In this document: positions 17,518 to 25,991 of the stretch, piece after piece
Numbering within the stretch: position 1 is the stretch's first letter
How the letters are laid out: each line of letters starts with the position of its first letter
NCBI GenBank assembly: GCA_951812305.1
Contig: CATOSB010000004.1
Location: forward strand, 496,001-560,000
DNA: 64,000 nucleotides
Source of the DNA: an uncultured Paracoccaceae bacterium
GTDB taxonomy: Bacteria; Pseudomonadota; Alphaproteobacteria; Rhodobacterales; Rhodobacteraceae
Direction: 5' to 3'
Notes under the pieces: model-generated
Told to the model about the DNA's origin: nothing
What the model saw: the letters and a program-made list of their open reading frames with translations, nothing else
The model's database searches: none
Made by a program: the position numbers and the translations under genes

Positions 17518-18053
17518 CAAAGCTCGTCCGTCTTAGTCCCTTCCAGCCGGTCGCCGTAGACGCTGCGATGGGTGCCGTCGGGGTCAATTGTACAGAGATC
17601 ACAAAACAATTCGATCCTGTGTCCGTCGGGGTCAAGAATATACATCGCCTCGTTCTCACCCCAGGACCCATCGCCGCGTGGTTGCACGAAAGAATGCAGA
17701 ACCGGCCCGCGCACCACCTCGACGCCTGCCGCGCGGACCCGGTCAATAAGTTTCGACCATTCCTCGCGAGTGTCACTTTCCAACGCGAAGTGATGAAATC
17801 CTGGCGGGCCGTCGAGATCATTTTCGGGCAGCGGTTTTGGGCGATAGGTTTTCGCCGGGTTGTGCACCAGAACGAGTTGATGGTGGGTGTCGTCCAGCCG
17901 CATGAATGTCAGTTCCACCGGAATATCAGCGTTTTCATATGCCGCGTGGCGTTCCGTCAGCTTGAAGCCCAGCACACGGCGATACCATGCGATGGAGCGG
18001 TCCGTGTCTGAGACCTCGACAGCGAAATGCTGCATCCGTTTGGGTTTGATCAT
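17517..18053 (-). CDS. VOC-family (glyoxalase/dioxygenase) protein
   Basis: 178-residue vicinal-oxygen-chelate protein: two beta-alpha-beta modules with metal ligands visible as MQHFAVEVSD, GFHHFALE and a Glu in HRIELFCD. AAAAGGA precedes ATG 18053; frames extending further upstream read into IS66 copy 1 and are artefacts. Together with the coupled FAD hydroxylase it could be an extradiol-type ring-cleaving enzyme or an isomerase. IS66 copy 1 lies between this gene and the upstream P450, so transcription from the P450 side may be cut or replaced by the IS. Confidence 0.8.
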   Translation of the reverse strand: MIKPKRMQHFAVEVSDTDRSIAWYRRVLGFKLTERHAAYENADIPVELTFMRLDDTHHQLVLVHNPAKTYRPKPLPENDLDGPPGFHHFALESDTREEWSKLIDRVRAAGVEVVRGPVLHSFVQPRGDGSWGENEAMYILDPDGHRIELFCDLCTIDPDGTHRSVYGDRLEGTKTDEL

Positions 18054-18071
18054 GGGTGTTGTCCTTTTGAG

Positions 18072-19672
18072 GTAACTCCCAAGCACCCTGTCCGATAGGG
18101 TTGCGGGGTTTTGTTCCGTCAGAGCCGTGCGATGATCTGAGGTGGTGACAGGGTCAGGATTTCCAGGATGTTGAACCGGTGTTTTCTGGCCGTCGAGATG
18201 ACGGACCTGATGTCGGCGAAGACCCGCGCGCCCTCGAGGGTGCGGAAGGTGCCCGAGATTTTCATGCGCAGCTTCATCATGCGCAGGTCCTGTTCGGCCT
18301 GATTGTTTGTGAATGGGACCGCGAAGTCGGCGATGAATCGCAAAACGTCATCGCGGTAGTCACGCAGGCGGAGGAGCAGGTTGTGGCCTGGCCGCCTGGC
18401 TTTTCGGCCGCGGGTGCCGGGGCTTTTGGCCAGCGGGGGCTGGCGTTCGTGGAAGGCGAGCCCCTTGGCGAGGATCGCCATGTATCTGGTGACTATACCC
18501 TGGCGAACCAGTTCCGGGAGTTCGGTCTCGCCTTGATCCTGAGCCGCGCATCTGAGCTGATTGGCGCTATGAAGCACTGCGCTCATCTCCGTCGCCCAAG
18601 GCTCTTTTTCGATCTCTTCGATGGCCTTGAGTTCGCGCAAGTGATGCGCCCCGCAGAGGGCGTGGGCGTCCACTCCGCTCATATGGGCGTAGTAGGGTTT
18701 CCAGTGATCATGAATGATCGTCCCGCCGGTCAGGAAGGTTGGAACAGCACCGCGTTTGGCGCTGATGCGGTAATGGGTGAAGGCGGTATCGCAGATCGTG
18801 TGCAGCCAGTGCAGCTTGCCGGCAACACGAAGTCCGGTCTCGTCCAGATGCCGAACGCCGCCTTCGGCAAGCCGGGCGAGAATGTGTTCAACCACGACAC
18901 CCATCTTATTTGCCGCGCCGCGCGTCCAGTTGGTCACGCTGGCCGCGCACAAGCTGGTGGCCCCAAACAGGTCGCGCATAAGCTGGCAGACCCGATCCTC
19001 GGGTATCAGCTGCTGAACATTGCAATAGACCGCCACTGCCCGCATGCGCGTGCCATATTGCACATGCGCGGCCACGCCATCGGGAAAGCCAGCCGTCGTC
19101 GTGGCTCGACAATGGTCGCAACAATAAACCGCCGCCTGATGCTCGGTGACCTCCAGGCGTGGCGCAGGCAAGTCGAACACCTGACGCTTCTCGATCCCTT
19201 TCACCATCTCCGCCGTCAGGGCGCTCTGACAGGCGCTGCAATGCGTCGCCTCATGCCGTTCGACAAAGTCGGGTGTTGACGTCTGGCGCAGGGTGTCGCC
19301 CCGGTGGCCAACTTGGCCGCCACTTTTCTTTCCGGATTTGCCACGCAGGCTGCGCGGGGCTGGCTTCTTCAGGCCATCACTTGAAGGGGGCTTGCTGCTA
19401 TTGCTGCTGTTCTTGGCCAACTGTCGGCGCAGGTCCGTGATCTCTTCCGCCATGCTCGCCAACGCAGCTTCAAGCTCAGCGATCCGACGCAGAGCCGTGG
19501 CGAGAAGTTGTTCAAGGGCGGCAACCTGATCCATCCCACCACTGATTCAGAGAAATCAACCCGGCGCCACAGAATTCAGACAAGAAAGAAAAAAAACACG
19601 CGCAAAATGGCAAATTCGACTCACCATAAAACTGACAATAACACTCAAACGTGGGGGGTGCTTGGGAGTTAC
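18072..19672 (-). mobile_element. IS66-family element copy 1 (ISBst12-like), 1601 bp
   Basis: Ends are the perfect 17-bp inverted repeats GTAACTCCCAAGCACCC. The 8-bp target duplication CTTTTGAG is intact at 18064-18071 and 19673-19680, as expected for IS66. Only one gene (the tnpC-type transposase) is present, matching the ISBst12 subgroup. It sits between the P450 and VOC genes; removing it restores a continuous intergenic sequence ending in the VOC ribosome site. Confidence 0.95.
18119..19534 (-). CDS. IS66-family transposase (copy 1)
   Basis: 471 residues. N-terminal coiled coil (about 1-45), the conserved NSSNSSKPPSSDG linker, a zinc-finger-like CSACQSAL plus YCCDHCRA region, then the DDE domain with Asp in HLDETGLRV, Asp in HDHWKPYY and Glu in FTNNQAEQDLRMMKLR. 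Intact and identical in protein sequence to copy 2. Confidence 0.95.
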   Translation of the reverse strand: MDQVAALEQLLATALRRIAELEAALASMAEEITDLRRQLAKNSSNSSKPPSSDGLKKPAPRSLRGKSGKKSGGQVGHRGDTLRQTSTPDFVERHEATHCSACQSALTAEMVKGIEKRQVFDLPAPRLEVTEHQAAVYCCDHCRATTTAGFPDGVAAHVQYGTRMRAVAVYCNVQQLIPEDRVCQLMRDLFGATSLCAASVTNWTRGAANKMGVVVEHILARLAEGGVRHLDETGLRVAGKLHWLHTICDTAFTHYRISAKRGAVPTFLTGGTIIHDHWKPYYAHMSGVDAHALCGAHHLRELKAIEEIEKEPWATEMSAVLHSANQLRCAAQDQGETELPELVRQGIVTRYMAILAKGLAFHERQPPLAKSPGTRGRKARRPGHNLLLRLRDYRDDVLRFIADFAVPFTNNQAEQDLRMMKLRMKISGTFRTLEGARVFADIRSVISTARKHRFNILEILTLSPPQIIARL

Positions 19673-19686
19673 CTTTTGAGTTCGAA

Positions 19687-19701
19687 TTTGCCTTTGGCAA
19701 A
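19687..19701. repeat. Small palindrome beside IS66 copy 1
   Basis: TTTGCC-TTT-GGCAAA, a perfect 6-bp-arm inverted repeat in the leader between the P450 and VOC genes, 14 bp from the IS edge. It may be a minor RNA hairpin; function unknown. Confidence 0.4.
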
Positions 19702-19711
19702 TCCGACCGAA

Positions 19712-19735
19712 GCGAGGGGGACCAGTCCCCCTCGC
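19712..19735. repeat. Strong hairpin of a Rhodobacterales-type intergenic repeat
   Basis: GCGAGGGGG-ACCAGT-CCCCCTCGC gives a perfect 9-bp GC stem with a 6-nt loop in the P450-VOC gap. It is followed on the plus strand by CACCCCCAGAAGTATTTCTG and GCCAGATGAA. A related arrangement occurs at 48278-48348. I recall this hairpin plus AGTATTT-TGGCCAGATGAA pattern as frequent between genes in roseobacters; that recurrence needs a genome search. It may act as a terminator or attenuator. Confidence 0.6.
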
Positions 19736-19777
19736 GCACCCCCAGAAGTATTTCTGGCCAGATGAAAGAGAAGACGG

Positions 19778-20998
19778 TCATCCGCGCGTGATGCGCAGTT
19801 CTATTATCTCGCGAAACCGGAGCCGGTTGGCGATTTTTGCCGGCGCTTCAAGTGCGAGGGTGGGAAAACGGGCGAAGAGTTTCCGAAACGCGATCTGTGC
19901 CTCAAGCCGTGCGAGCGCGTTGCCGGCGCAGATGTGGATGCCAAGCGCAAAGCTTAGGTGTCGGTTGGGACGTCGGTTTATGTCAAACCGGTCCGGATCC
20001 GGGAACTGCGCGGGGTCACGATTGGCGGCTGCGACAATCATATGCACCGTCGATCCAGCGGGAAGGTCTACGCCTGATAGTGCGCAATCCCCGGTCGAGC
20101 GGCGGTTGTTGATCTGAATCGGTGCCTGAAAGCGGAGGACTTCCTCGACCATCGGTTCGATAAGATCTGGATTTTCGTTCAGGCGTAGGATCTCGCCGGG
20201 ATTGCGCAGCATTTCGTGGACGCCGTGGCTGATCATGTTCGTGGACGTCTCGTGACCCGCGTTCAGCATGAAGATGCATTGGTGCAGAAGTTCGATCGCA
20301 GACAACTTCTCACCATCAGCTTCGGCATCCGCCAGAACCGTCAGCACCTCGGTCGGGGCCGCCTGTTCGGGACGTGCGCGGCGGCGGCGGATGAGGTCGC
20401 GAAGGTAATTCTTGAATTCAACGACGGCGGCATTGCCCGCTTCCTGTTGAGCCTGTGTCAGTTCCGGTTCCAGTGCCGTCAGAATGGCCACCGCCCATTC
20501 CCGGATCAGCATCCTGTCTTCACCCGGAACGCCCAGCATGTCGGCTACGACTTCTATTGGCAGCCGGAAGGAGAGTTCATCCACAACTTCCATACGTCCC
20601 TGATCTTCCAGTTGATCCAGATAGCCATCGACGAGTTTGGATATCCGGGGCTCAAATGCAGCCAACGCCTTTCGCGTAAAGGCGAACTGGAACAGTTTAC
20701 GAATGCGCGTGTGATCAGGCGGATCGATGAAGACAACCGAAGTTGTGTGATGTTCAAACAGCGGCGCATCGGGTCCGAATTTTGGCCCGAAATCGGCGCG
20801 CTTGTCTGATGACCAGAGCTTTGGGTCGCGATAAACGCTGACGAGATCGTCATAGCGGGTCAGAACATAGGTGCCGTCCGGGTTGCGATGCACTGGCGCG
20901 TTTTTGCGCAGGTCAGCGAGATAGGGGTAGGGGTCGGCAATATACCCCGCCGGGACATTCCTTAGATCGAAGGTATGTGGATCAAAGCCAGTAACCAT
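19778..20998 (-). CDS. Cytochrome P450
   Basis: Soluble bacterial P450 of 406 residues. The I-helix oxygen-activation motif AGHETST, the K-helix EEVLR, and the haem-thiolate loop FALGIHICAGNALAR are all present, so it is a catalytic monooxygenase. ATG 20998 starts the conserved MVTGFDPHTFDL; longer frames upstream are not P450. It begins 33 nt after the glycosyltransferase gene and is probably the third gene of the CDP-alcohol transferase-glycosyltransferase-P450 operon. That context allows a role in hydroxylating a lipid, but the downstream VOC and FAD hydroxylase genes allow an aromatic substrate equally. No ferredoxin partner gene is adjacent. Confidence 0.9.
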   Translation of the reverse strand: MVTGFDPHTFDLRNVPAGYIADPYPYLADLRKNAPVHRNPDGTYVLTRYDDLVSVYRDPKLWSSDKRADFGPKFGPDAPLFEHHTTSVVFIDPPDHTRIRKLFQFAFTRKALAAFEPRISKLVDGYLDQLEDQGRMEVVDELSFRLPIEVVADMLGVPGEDRMLIREWAVAILTALEPELTQAQQEAGNAAVVEFKNYLRDLIRRRRARPEQAAPTEVLTVLADAEADGEKLSAIELLHQCIFMLNAGHETSTNMISHGVHEMLRNPGEILRLNENPDLIEPMVEEVLRFQAPIQINNRRSTGDCALSGVDLPAGSTVHMIVAAANRDPAQFPDPDRFDINRRPNRHLSFALGIHICAGNALARLEAQIAFRKLFARFPTLALEAPAKIANRLRFREIIELRITRG

Positions 20999-21030
20999 GT
21001 TGAGAGGTTCCCCGCCGTTTGCTGGCAAAG

Positions 21031-22137
21031 TCAACCATCTCTGCTCAGGCAGGATTGATAAAGTGCCGTATATTTCGGCCCGACTGTTTTGACATCGCTC
21101 GCTTTCGACTGCGTCACCGCCCATTGCCGATGCCTTGGTATCACTTCCCGGTCCTGCGCCACCGCAATCGCCTTGTCGGCCAAGGCCTTCGCAGAGCCGG
21201 ACACACATAACAGGACATTGCGATCTTTCAGAACGGAGGCATAGCCGGCGTTGTCTGTGGCAACCGGGATCGCCCCGGCGGCCATCGCTTCGGCCAGAAC
21301 CAGACCATAGCTTTCGCCATAGGGTGCGGGTGCCAGAAAGATCTCGCTTTCCTGCATTTTCGCGACGAGATCGGCGTGCGGCATCGAGGGCAAGTATTGC
21401 AGTCCGGGTTGACTGGCGCCTTCTACGGCTTTTCGCAAAGGGCCGTCGCCAACCATCGTCAATTGCGCTTCGGGAAGGGCCGCGGCGATATGCGGCCATG
21501 CCCGCAGCAGCATGTCGACACCTTTTCGTCTTTCGAGCCTGCCAAAGAAAAAGAAAGAATAGGGGCGTTTCCTAGCGGTCGGATTGTCCCAAGGGGACAA
21601 GTCAATCGCAGGCGGAAGGACGTGCGCGCGCAAGCTTGGTTGCAGCGCTCTCAACATTGGCAATGGCGCCTCTGACGGCACAATAATCGAATGTGACCGT
21701 CCCACGAGACGCTTCGCGGACCAGCGAATATAACGTTCGATCACCCCGCCTGCCTTCGGATCCGGCAATGTGGCGTGGATCGTAGTAATTACCGGCAGAT
21801 TTAACGCCTTGATCATTTGCCCGACTAGAAATGGCGTCCACGGCGTGTGAGCGTGGATTAACTCGGCACCCCAGTCGCGCATTTCATCCGCAATTCCCCG
21901 CAGATTACGGCGCTTGGCGCGGCTGATCTCGAACCCGGTGCCGTGAATGCCGACATGTTTCGACTTGCCCAGTTCAATCACGGCCCCTTTGCGCTGTGCA
22001 TTTGAGCCGGCAGCAGGCGGCGCGATGATGCGAACCTCGTGCCCTTCCTGCACCAGCCAGTCCGTTAGATCACGAATATGCGTTTGTACGCCGCCGGGGC
22101 GGGTCATCGCATAAGGGCAAAGCTGCACGATTTTCAT
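21031..22137 (-). CDS. GT4 glycosyltransferase, PimA-like
   Basis: 368-residue retaining glycosyltransferase of the GT-B fold. The opening MKIVQLCPYAMTRPGGVQTH with GGVQ closely follows that of PimA-type phosphatidylinositol mannosyltransferases, and the C-terminal half has FGRLERRKGVDMLLRAW and the nucleotide-sugar motif APYGESYGLVLAEAMAAG (E-x7-E). The ATG overlaps the stop of the CDP-alcohol phosphotransferase gene (ATGA), tying it to head-group synthesis. I infer that it adds a sugar to the inositol-type lipid of this cluster; the sugar donor cannot be read from sequence. Confidence 0.82.
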   Translation of the reverse strand: MKIVQLCPYAMTRPGGVQTHIRDLTDWLVQEGHEVRIIAPPAAGSNAQRKGAVIELGKSKHVGIHGTGFEISRAKRRNLRGIADEMRDWGAELIHAHTPWTPFLVGQMIKALNLPVITTIHATLPDPKAGGVIERYIRWSAKRLVGRSHSIIVPSEAPLPMLRALQPSLRAHVLPPAIDLSPWDNPTARKRPYSFFFFGRLERRKGVDMLLRAWPHIAAALPEAQLTMVGDGPLRKAVEGASQPGLQYLPSMPHADLVAKMQESEIFLAPAPYGESYGLVLAEAMAAGAIPVATDNAGYASVLKDRNVLLCVSGSAKALADKAIAVAQDREVIPRHRQWAVTQSKASDVKTVGPKYTALYQSCLSRDG

Positions 22138-22826
22138 GCGCGCCAGATCAGCGGCAAGCCGCCTTCTATGATGTCCAACACGCCGTAGATCAACAGCGCC
22201 CAGACGGCGACACCAAGCCAATCGCCCGATAGTGCCAGAAACGGGATAAGGCCCGAGACGCCACCCAGAACCAGCGAGACACTGGCGAGCAATCCGAAGG
22301 GTTTAAGTGTGTCTTTCGGCTCTGCTTCCACCGCAACCCGGTCACGCGTGACGCGGGCCATCAAACGCGCCCAAGCGGCCATCGCCGCGACCGCGCTGTA
22401 ACTCCAACCGGTTTCGAATTGTCGGTCCGCCAGAATGCCGATGGCGAAATAGAGCATTCCCCACTGGATCATATCGCACAGGAAATCCAGATCGCCGCCA
22501 AGCGTTGATGTCTGCCTTGTTGCGCGCGCCAATGTGCCATCCGCGCAATCTAGAACCTGAAACAGAATTGCCAATGCCAACACAAAGTAAGGCGCGCTGC
22601 TTTCGCCGGAAACGCTTGCCACGACAGGCAGCGACAATGCGACGAACAGAGCCAGAAAAGTAATCGCAATCGGCCTTATACCCGTTCTTGCCGCCAGCCA
22701 CGCAACCGGCACACCGGCCCAACGGTAAAGGATTGCCGTAGACCAGCTGGTGCGCAGTTCTGTACGAAACGCCGCGCTTTTGAAATCGGCGGCAAAATCC
22801 CTGAGATTTGTCGTTTCGTCCGGCAC
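22134..22826 (-). CDS. CDP-alcohol phosphotransferase family protein
   Basis: Integral membrane enzyme of 230 residues with about six membrane segments. The full family motif D-x2-DG-x2-AR-x8-G-x3-D-x3-D is present at residues 93-118 (DCADGTLARATRQTS then GGDLDFLCD). It transfers a phospho-alcohol between a CDP-activated molecule and an alcohol. With an inositol-1-phosphate synthase in the neighbouring operon and a nucleotidyltransferase divergent from it, the product is probably an inositol-phosphate lipid: either CDP-lipid plus inositol-1-phosphate, or CDP-inositol plus lipid. GTG is the start. Regulated perhaps from the 85-bp divergent region shared with the nucleotidyltransferase gene. 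Confidence 0.85.
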   Translation of the reverse strand: MPDETTNLRDFAADFKSAAFRTELRTSWSTAILYRWAGVPVAWLAARTGIRPIAITFLALFVALSLPVVASVSGESSAPYFVLALAILFQVLDCADGTLARATRQTSTLGGDLDFLCDMIQWGMLYFAIGILADRQFETGWSYSAVAAMAAWARLMARVTRDRVAVEAEPKDTLKPFGLLASVSLVLGGVSGLIPFLALSGDWLGVAVWALLIYGVLDIIEGGLPLIWRA

Positions 22827-22911
22827 CGTTCACCGCCCCGTCTTGAAGCCCATGATCTCGTAGCATACCAACGCCCCAAGTCACGAGCCTTAAAGAGCTT
22901 TTGGAGAGTTC

Positions 22912-23664
22912 ATGCCCGACATCACAGCCGTTATTCTGGCCGCGGGTCTTGGTGTTCGCATGGGGCCAAGGGGCAGGCTGACGCCGAAAGGGCTTATTGA
23001 AATCAGCGGCGAAGCTTTGGTTGTTCAGTCAGTGAATACCTTGCGCGGCTGGGGCATTGGTCGCATCTTAATCGTGACCGGGCATCTGGCCGATCATTAC
23101 GATGCCATTTTTGCAGGTACGGATGTTTCGTTAATCCACAACCCGGATTACGGCTCAACCGGCAGTCTCAGAACGCTTCAACATGCGCTTGCGGCGATGG
23201 AAGGCCCGTGTCTGATCGTGGAAAGCGACTTGATTTACGCCCCACAAGCGATTGATCATATGGAATTTTCCCGCGATTGCTTTCTGACGTCTTCGCACAC
23301 AAATGCAGGCGATGAAGTTTGGGTCTGGACGAAACAGGGCAGCAATTTGCAAACGTTGTCGAAAGATCTGAATGCGCATCCCGAAGCGCCCTTTGGCGAG
23401 ATGGTCGGTTTGACCTATTTGCAAGCGAAAACCGTTCCGAAACTAAGGGCCGCGACTGACGCGGTGCTGGCCAAAAAGCCAAAGGCACATTACGAAGACG
23501 GGCTTGTGGAACTGGCGCGTGAGGTTGGTTTGTATTGTGCGCTTGCCGATGGGTTGGCCTGGGCGGAAATCGACAATGAAGACATGCTGACCCGCGTCAC
23601 CGACGATGTTTACCCGAAGATTGCCGCGGCGCGGGCGCTCTATGACAACCTGCGCAGCAAATAG
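22912..23664 (+). CDS. Sugar-phosphate/alcohol-phosphate nucleotidyltransferase
   Basis: 250-residue NTP transferase. The nucleotide-binding loop is LAAGLGVRMGPRGRLTPKGL, followed by VTGHLADHY, NPDYGSTGSLRTLQHAL and a metal-binding VESDLIYA. These features resemble the LicC/PntC and inositol-1-phosphate cytidylyltransferase branch that makes CDP-alcohols, so a CTP-dependent activation of inositol phosphate (or another phospho-alcohol) for the divergent CDP-alcohol transferase is likely by context. RBS-like TTTTGGAGAG precedes the ATG. Its 3' end overlaps the convergent LptG-like gene by 25 bp. Confidence 0.8.
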   Translation: MPDITAVILAAGLGVRMGPRGRLTPKGLIEISGEALVVQSVNTLRGWGIGRILIVTGHLADHYDAIFAGTDVSLIHNPDYGSTGSLRTLQHALAAMEGPCLIVESDLIYAPQAIDHMEFSRDCFLTSSHTNAGDEVWVWTKQGSNLQTLSKDLNAHPEAPFGEMVGLTYLQAKTVPKLRAATDAVLAKKPKAHYEDGLVELAREVGLYCALADGLAWAEIDNEDMLTRVTDDVYPKIAAARALYDNLRSK

Positions 23665-24755
23665 GCTGATATCAACAAAACCGAAATGATGGAGGCGTTG
23701 ACGGCAAACCACGCCGGAATCGCCGCCATTTCGCCAATCTCCCAGAATACTTTCACTGACACCACGGCGATATAACCGAAGGCCGCCATCGCGATCATCC
23801 TAGGAATGCGTGGTTGCCGCCCGGAAAACCCGAACTGCGCCAACAGCGCAGCGAGAATTGCGAATGTGCCGGGCAAGGCCCAGGCGGTATAACGCTTCCA
23901 GATCGCAATTTCCGCGCCCGCGCGCGCGCCAATATCACTTGTGACGAGTTTCAGCCGATGAACGATGGCATCGGGAAGGTAAAACCCGGGAATGCTGCTG
24001 TAGGCGACCTGTTCGGGCAAGATGTTCAGCGGCAACAGAATGTTATCCAGAATTTCGGGTTCACCGGTTTGATCCGCTGCATTCCACGCTTTCACATCCA
24101 AAAGTCGCCAGTCGCCCTGCAATCCCGCCGGCTCTGCGCGACCTGCCGCGTAAACCTTTTCCAACTGCGGCTGCTGTACCCCAGTGAAGACAAGCACATC
24201 GCGCATCTCGGGTGGTGATCCGCGGTAAATCTGCGCGCGTATTGTCGTATCTCCGGCCAGAAACCAGACATGATGGTTAGTCCAATGCGCCCGGAACCGC
24301 CCTGCGTAGGAGCCATAGCCCAAGGCCACCTGTGCCTCTACGGCGCGCGGTCGCCCGGTTTGTTCTAGCCATTGCTGCAATGCCCCTCCGAGGACTGCAA
24401 ATACCAGCACCGCGCCGATCATCCGACGCGGTGACGCGCCCGCGCTGATCAGTATGACGCTTTCCAGCCGAAACCGGCGCAGCAACTCTGCGATATAGAC
24501 GCCAAAAAATACCGCCATCGGGAACATGCGCACAACCATATCCGCGGTTCGATACCCGAGATACGGCAATAGAACGCCCAGCAACGCCTCGCCATCGCGT
24601 GCCGCGCCTGCCCGAATGGCGTTGAAATTTCGCGCCAGATCAATTGTCCAGGCAATGGCCAGCAGGATCAGCATGATCAGCGCAACAAGTTTGATGTAAT
24701 CCAGCACCGCCCGCCGTGCGGCGCGCCCGAACAATGCAATCCAGACCTTTGCCAT
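23640..24755 (-). CDS. LptF/LptG-family permease (LptG-like)
   Basis: 371-residue inner-membrane protein with the YjgP/YjgQ layout: two to three N-terminal membrane segments, a periplasmic beta-jellyroll domain (about 130-265) and three C-terminal segments. It overlaps the preceding paralogue (TGATG), so the two form a heterodimer by analogy with LptFG, which need an LptB-type ATPase to push lipid from the inner membrane onto a periplasmic bridge. Rhodobacterales already have housekeeping lptFG elsewhere; this extra pair in a lipid gene cluster suggests export of the cluster's own lipid. The start was set at ATG 24755 because upstream codons lie within the previous gene. Confidence 0.82.
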   Translation of the reverse strand: MAKVWIALFGRAARRAVLDYIKLVALIMLILLAIAWTIDLARNFNAIRAGAARDGEALLGVLLPYLGYRTADMVVRMFPMAVFFGVYIAELLRRFRLESVILISAGASPRRMIGAVLVFAVLGGALQQWLEQTGRPRAVEAQVALGYGSYAGRFRAHWTNHHVWFLAGDTTIRAQIYRGSPPEMRDVLVFTGVQQPQLEKVYAAGRAEPAGLQGDWRLLDVKAWNAADQTGEPEILDNILLPLNILPEQVAYSSIPGFYLPDAIVHRLKLVTSDIGARAGAEIAIWKRYTAWALPGTFAILAALLAQFGFSGRQPRIPRMIAMAAFGYIAVVSVKVFWEIGEMAAIPAWFAVNASIISVLLISAYLLRRLS

Positions 24756-25918
24756 CAGGCCGGTCCGCGCGATGGGGCGGTCAACATGTTCTTCCGCAGA
24801 GACGGGTAGATCAGTGGTATAACCGTAAGTGCCAGCAGACAAATTGCGGCGCTTCCCCAAAATTCGCTGTCACCTTTGGAAGCAACTTCGCCCAGGTACG
24901 TACGGATGACGACATCGCCTCCCATTACGACAAACACCCCTGCGGGAAGCGCCAGATATCGCCCCAGCCGACTTCCAGACCAGGTTGCCATTGCAACGGC
25001 AACCCCTGCGGCCAGAAGGCAAATCAACGCCCGTCCCAGGATCTCGCCAAACCGAGGGTCAACGGATTTCAACGCCTCCGATGGCAGGTCGAAGATGTTT
25101 AAAAGGACCTTTTCATGGTCGCGGCGGTTGCGGTCGATGGCACGGACGAGCTCTTCAAGTCGAAAGTCCAGTTTCAGGTTACTGACCTGCATCCGCGTCG
25201 TGCCCAGTTGCACGGCAAGAGGATCGTTGCCTGCGTCCGCCCCTCGGTCGCCCGCGTGACCGACGTAATCGCGGAAGGAATTCAGCCGAACAGAGTAGCT
25301 GCCATCCCCCGCGGGCCCATCCACGTCCCAGTCTTTCGCCTGACTGACACGCCAGCCGTTCTCCTCACTCGTCTCGAATATGAACAGGTTACCGCGCAGC
25401 GAGCTGCCATCGCGCGGCGGTGTAGCGATGATCGTGCGGTCCTTAATTTCGCGGCGCGCGTTTTGCGGGGCAGGGGCAGTGATTTCCTGCACTACGCGTT
25501 TGGTTTCAAGGACATGAATGGCCAACCTCTGGGCATAATTTGCCGACGGCGTGATGAAACCCGCGAATGTGACGCTAACCACCATACCCACAGACCCGAC
25601 GCCAATGGCAAATTGTGGTATCCGCCACCACGACACGCCCGCGGCGGCATAAACCACCAACTCGCTGTCGTCCCGCGCACCGGTCAGCGCGAAGTAGAGG
25701 CCGATCAGAATAGCCAGTGGCAAGGCAAAATCGACGATCTCGGGCGATTTCAGTGCCAGCAGCAGAAGAATGTCCCACACTCTGCCGCCATTGCTGACAA
25801 CGATCGCCATCAGTGTCGTGAAGCTCTCGGCAATGAAAATCGCCTCGATCAACAACAAAAGCCCGAATAACAGCCACATCGTTCGGCCCAAAAGCAGTCG
25901 GGTCATCGGGCCAAACAT
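24755..25918 (-). CDS. LptF/LptG-family permease (LptF-like)
   Basis: 387 residues, same architecture as the next gene: N-terminal membrane segments (RTMWLLFGLLLLIEAIFI and LPLAILIGLYFALTGARDDSE), a periplasmic domain at about 125-265 and C-terminal segments. The short cytoplasmic stretch GARDDSELVVYAAAGVS corresponds to the coupling region of LptF. AAAGG is about 8 nt before ATG 25918; the gene follows the CdsA-like gene by 73 bp. Inferred role: half of a dedicated transporter for the inositol-sphingolipid made by this operon. Confidence 0.82.
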   Translation of the reverse strand: MFGPMTRLLLGRTMWLLFGLLLLIEAIFIAESFTTLMAIVVSNGGRVWDILLLLALKSPEIVDFALPLAILIGLYFALTGARDDSELVVYAAAGVSWWRIPQFAIGVGSVGMVVSVTFAGFITPSANYAQRLAIHVLETKRVVQEITAPAPQNARREIKDRTIIATPPRDGSSLRGNLFIFETSEENGWRVSQAKDWDVDGPAGDGSYSVRLNSFRDYVGHAGDRGADAGNDPLAVQLGTTRMQVSNLKLDFRLEELVRAIDRNRRDHEKVLLNIFDLPSEALKSVDPRFGEILGRALICLLAAGVAVAMATWSGSRLGRYLALPAGVFVVMGGDVVIRTYLGEVASKGDSEFWGSAAICLLALTVIPLIYPSLRKNMLTAPSRGPA

Positions 25919-25991
25919 TTCAGGCCTTTATCAGGGCAGGGATGCGCATCGGCGCGAGTTTGCGGTCAATCGCGGCAAGTTTCAAACAGGA

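Noticed and set aside
18179..19279. 366-codon frame antisense to the IS66 transposase (also in the other copies)
   Set aside because: A shadow of the GC-rich transposase gene, with no recognisable domain or ribosome site.
19778..21499. A longer start for the cytochrome P450 (573 codons)
   Set aside because: The extra N-terminus overlaps the glycosyltransferase gene in another frame and is not P450-like; ATG 20998 gives the family start.
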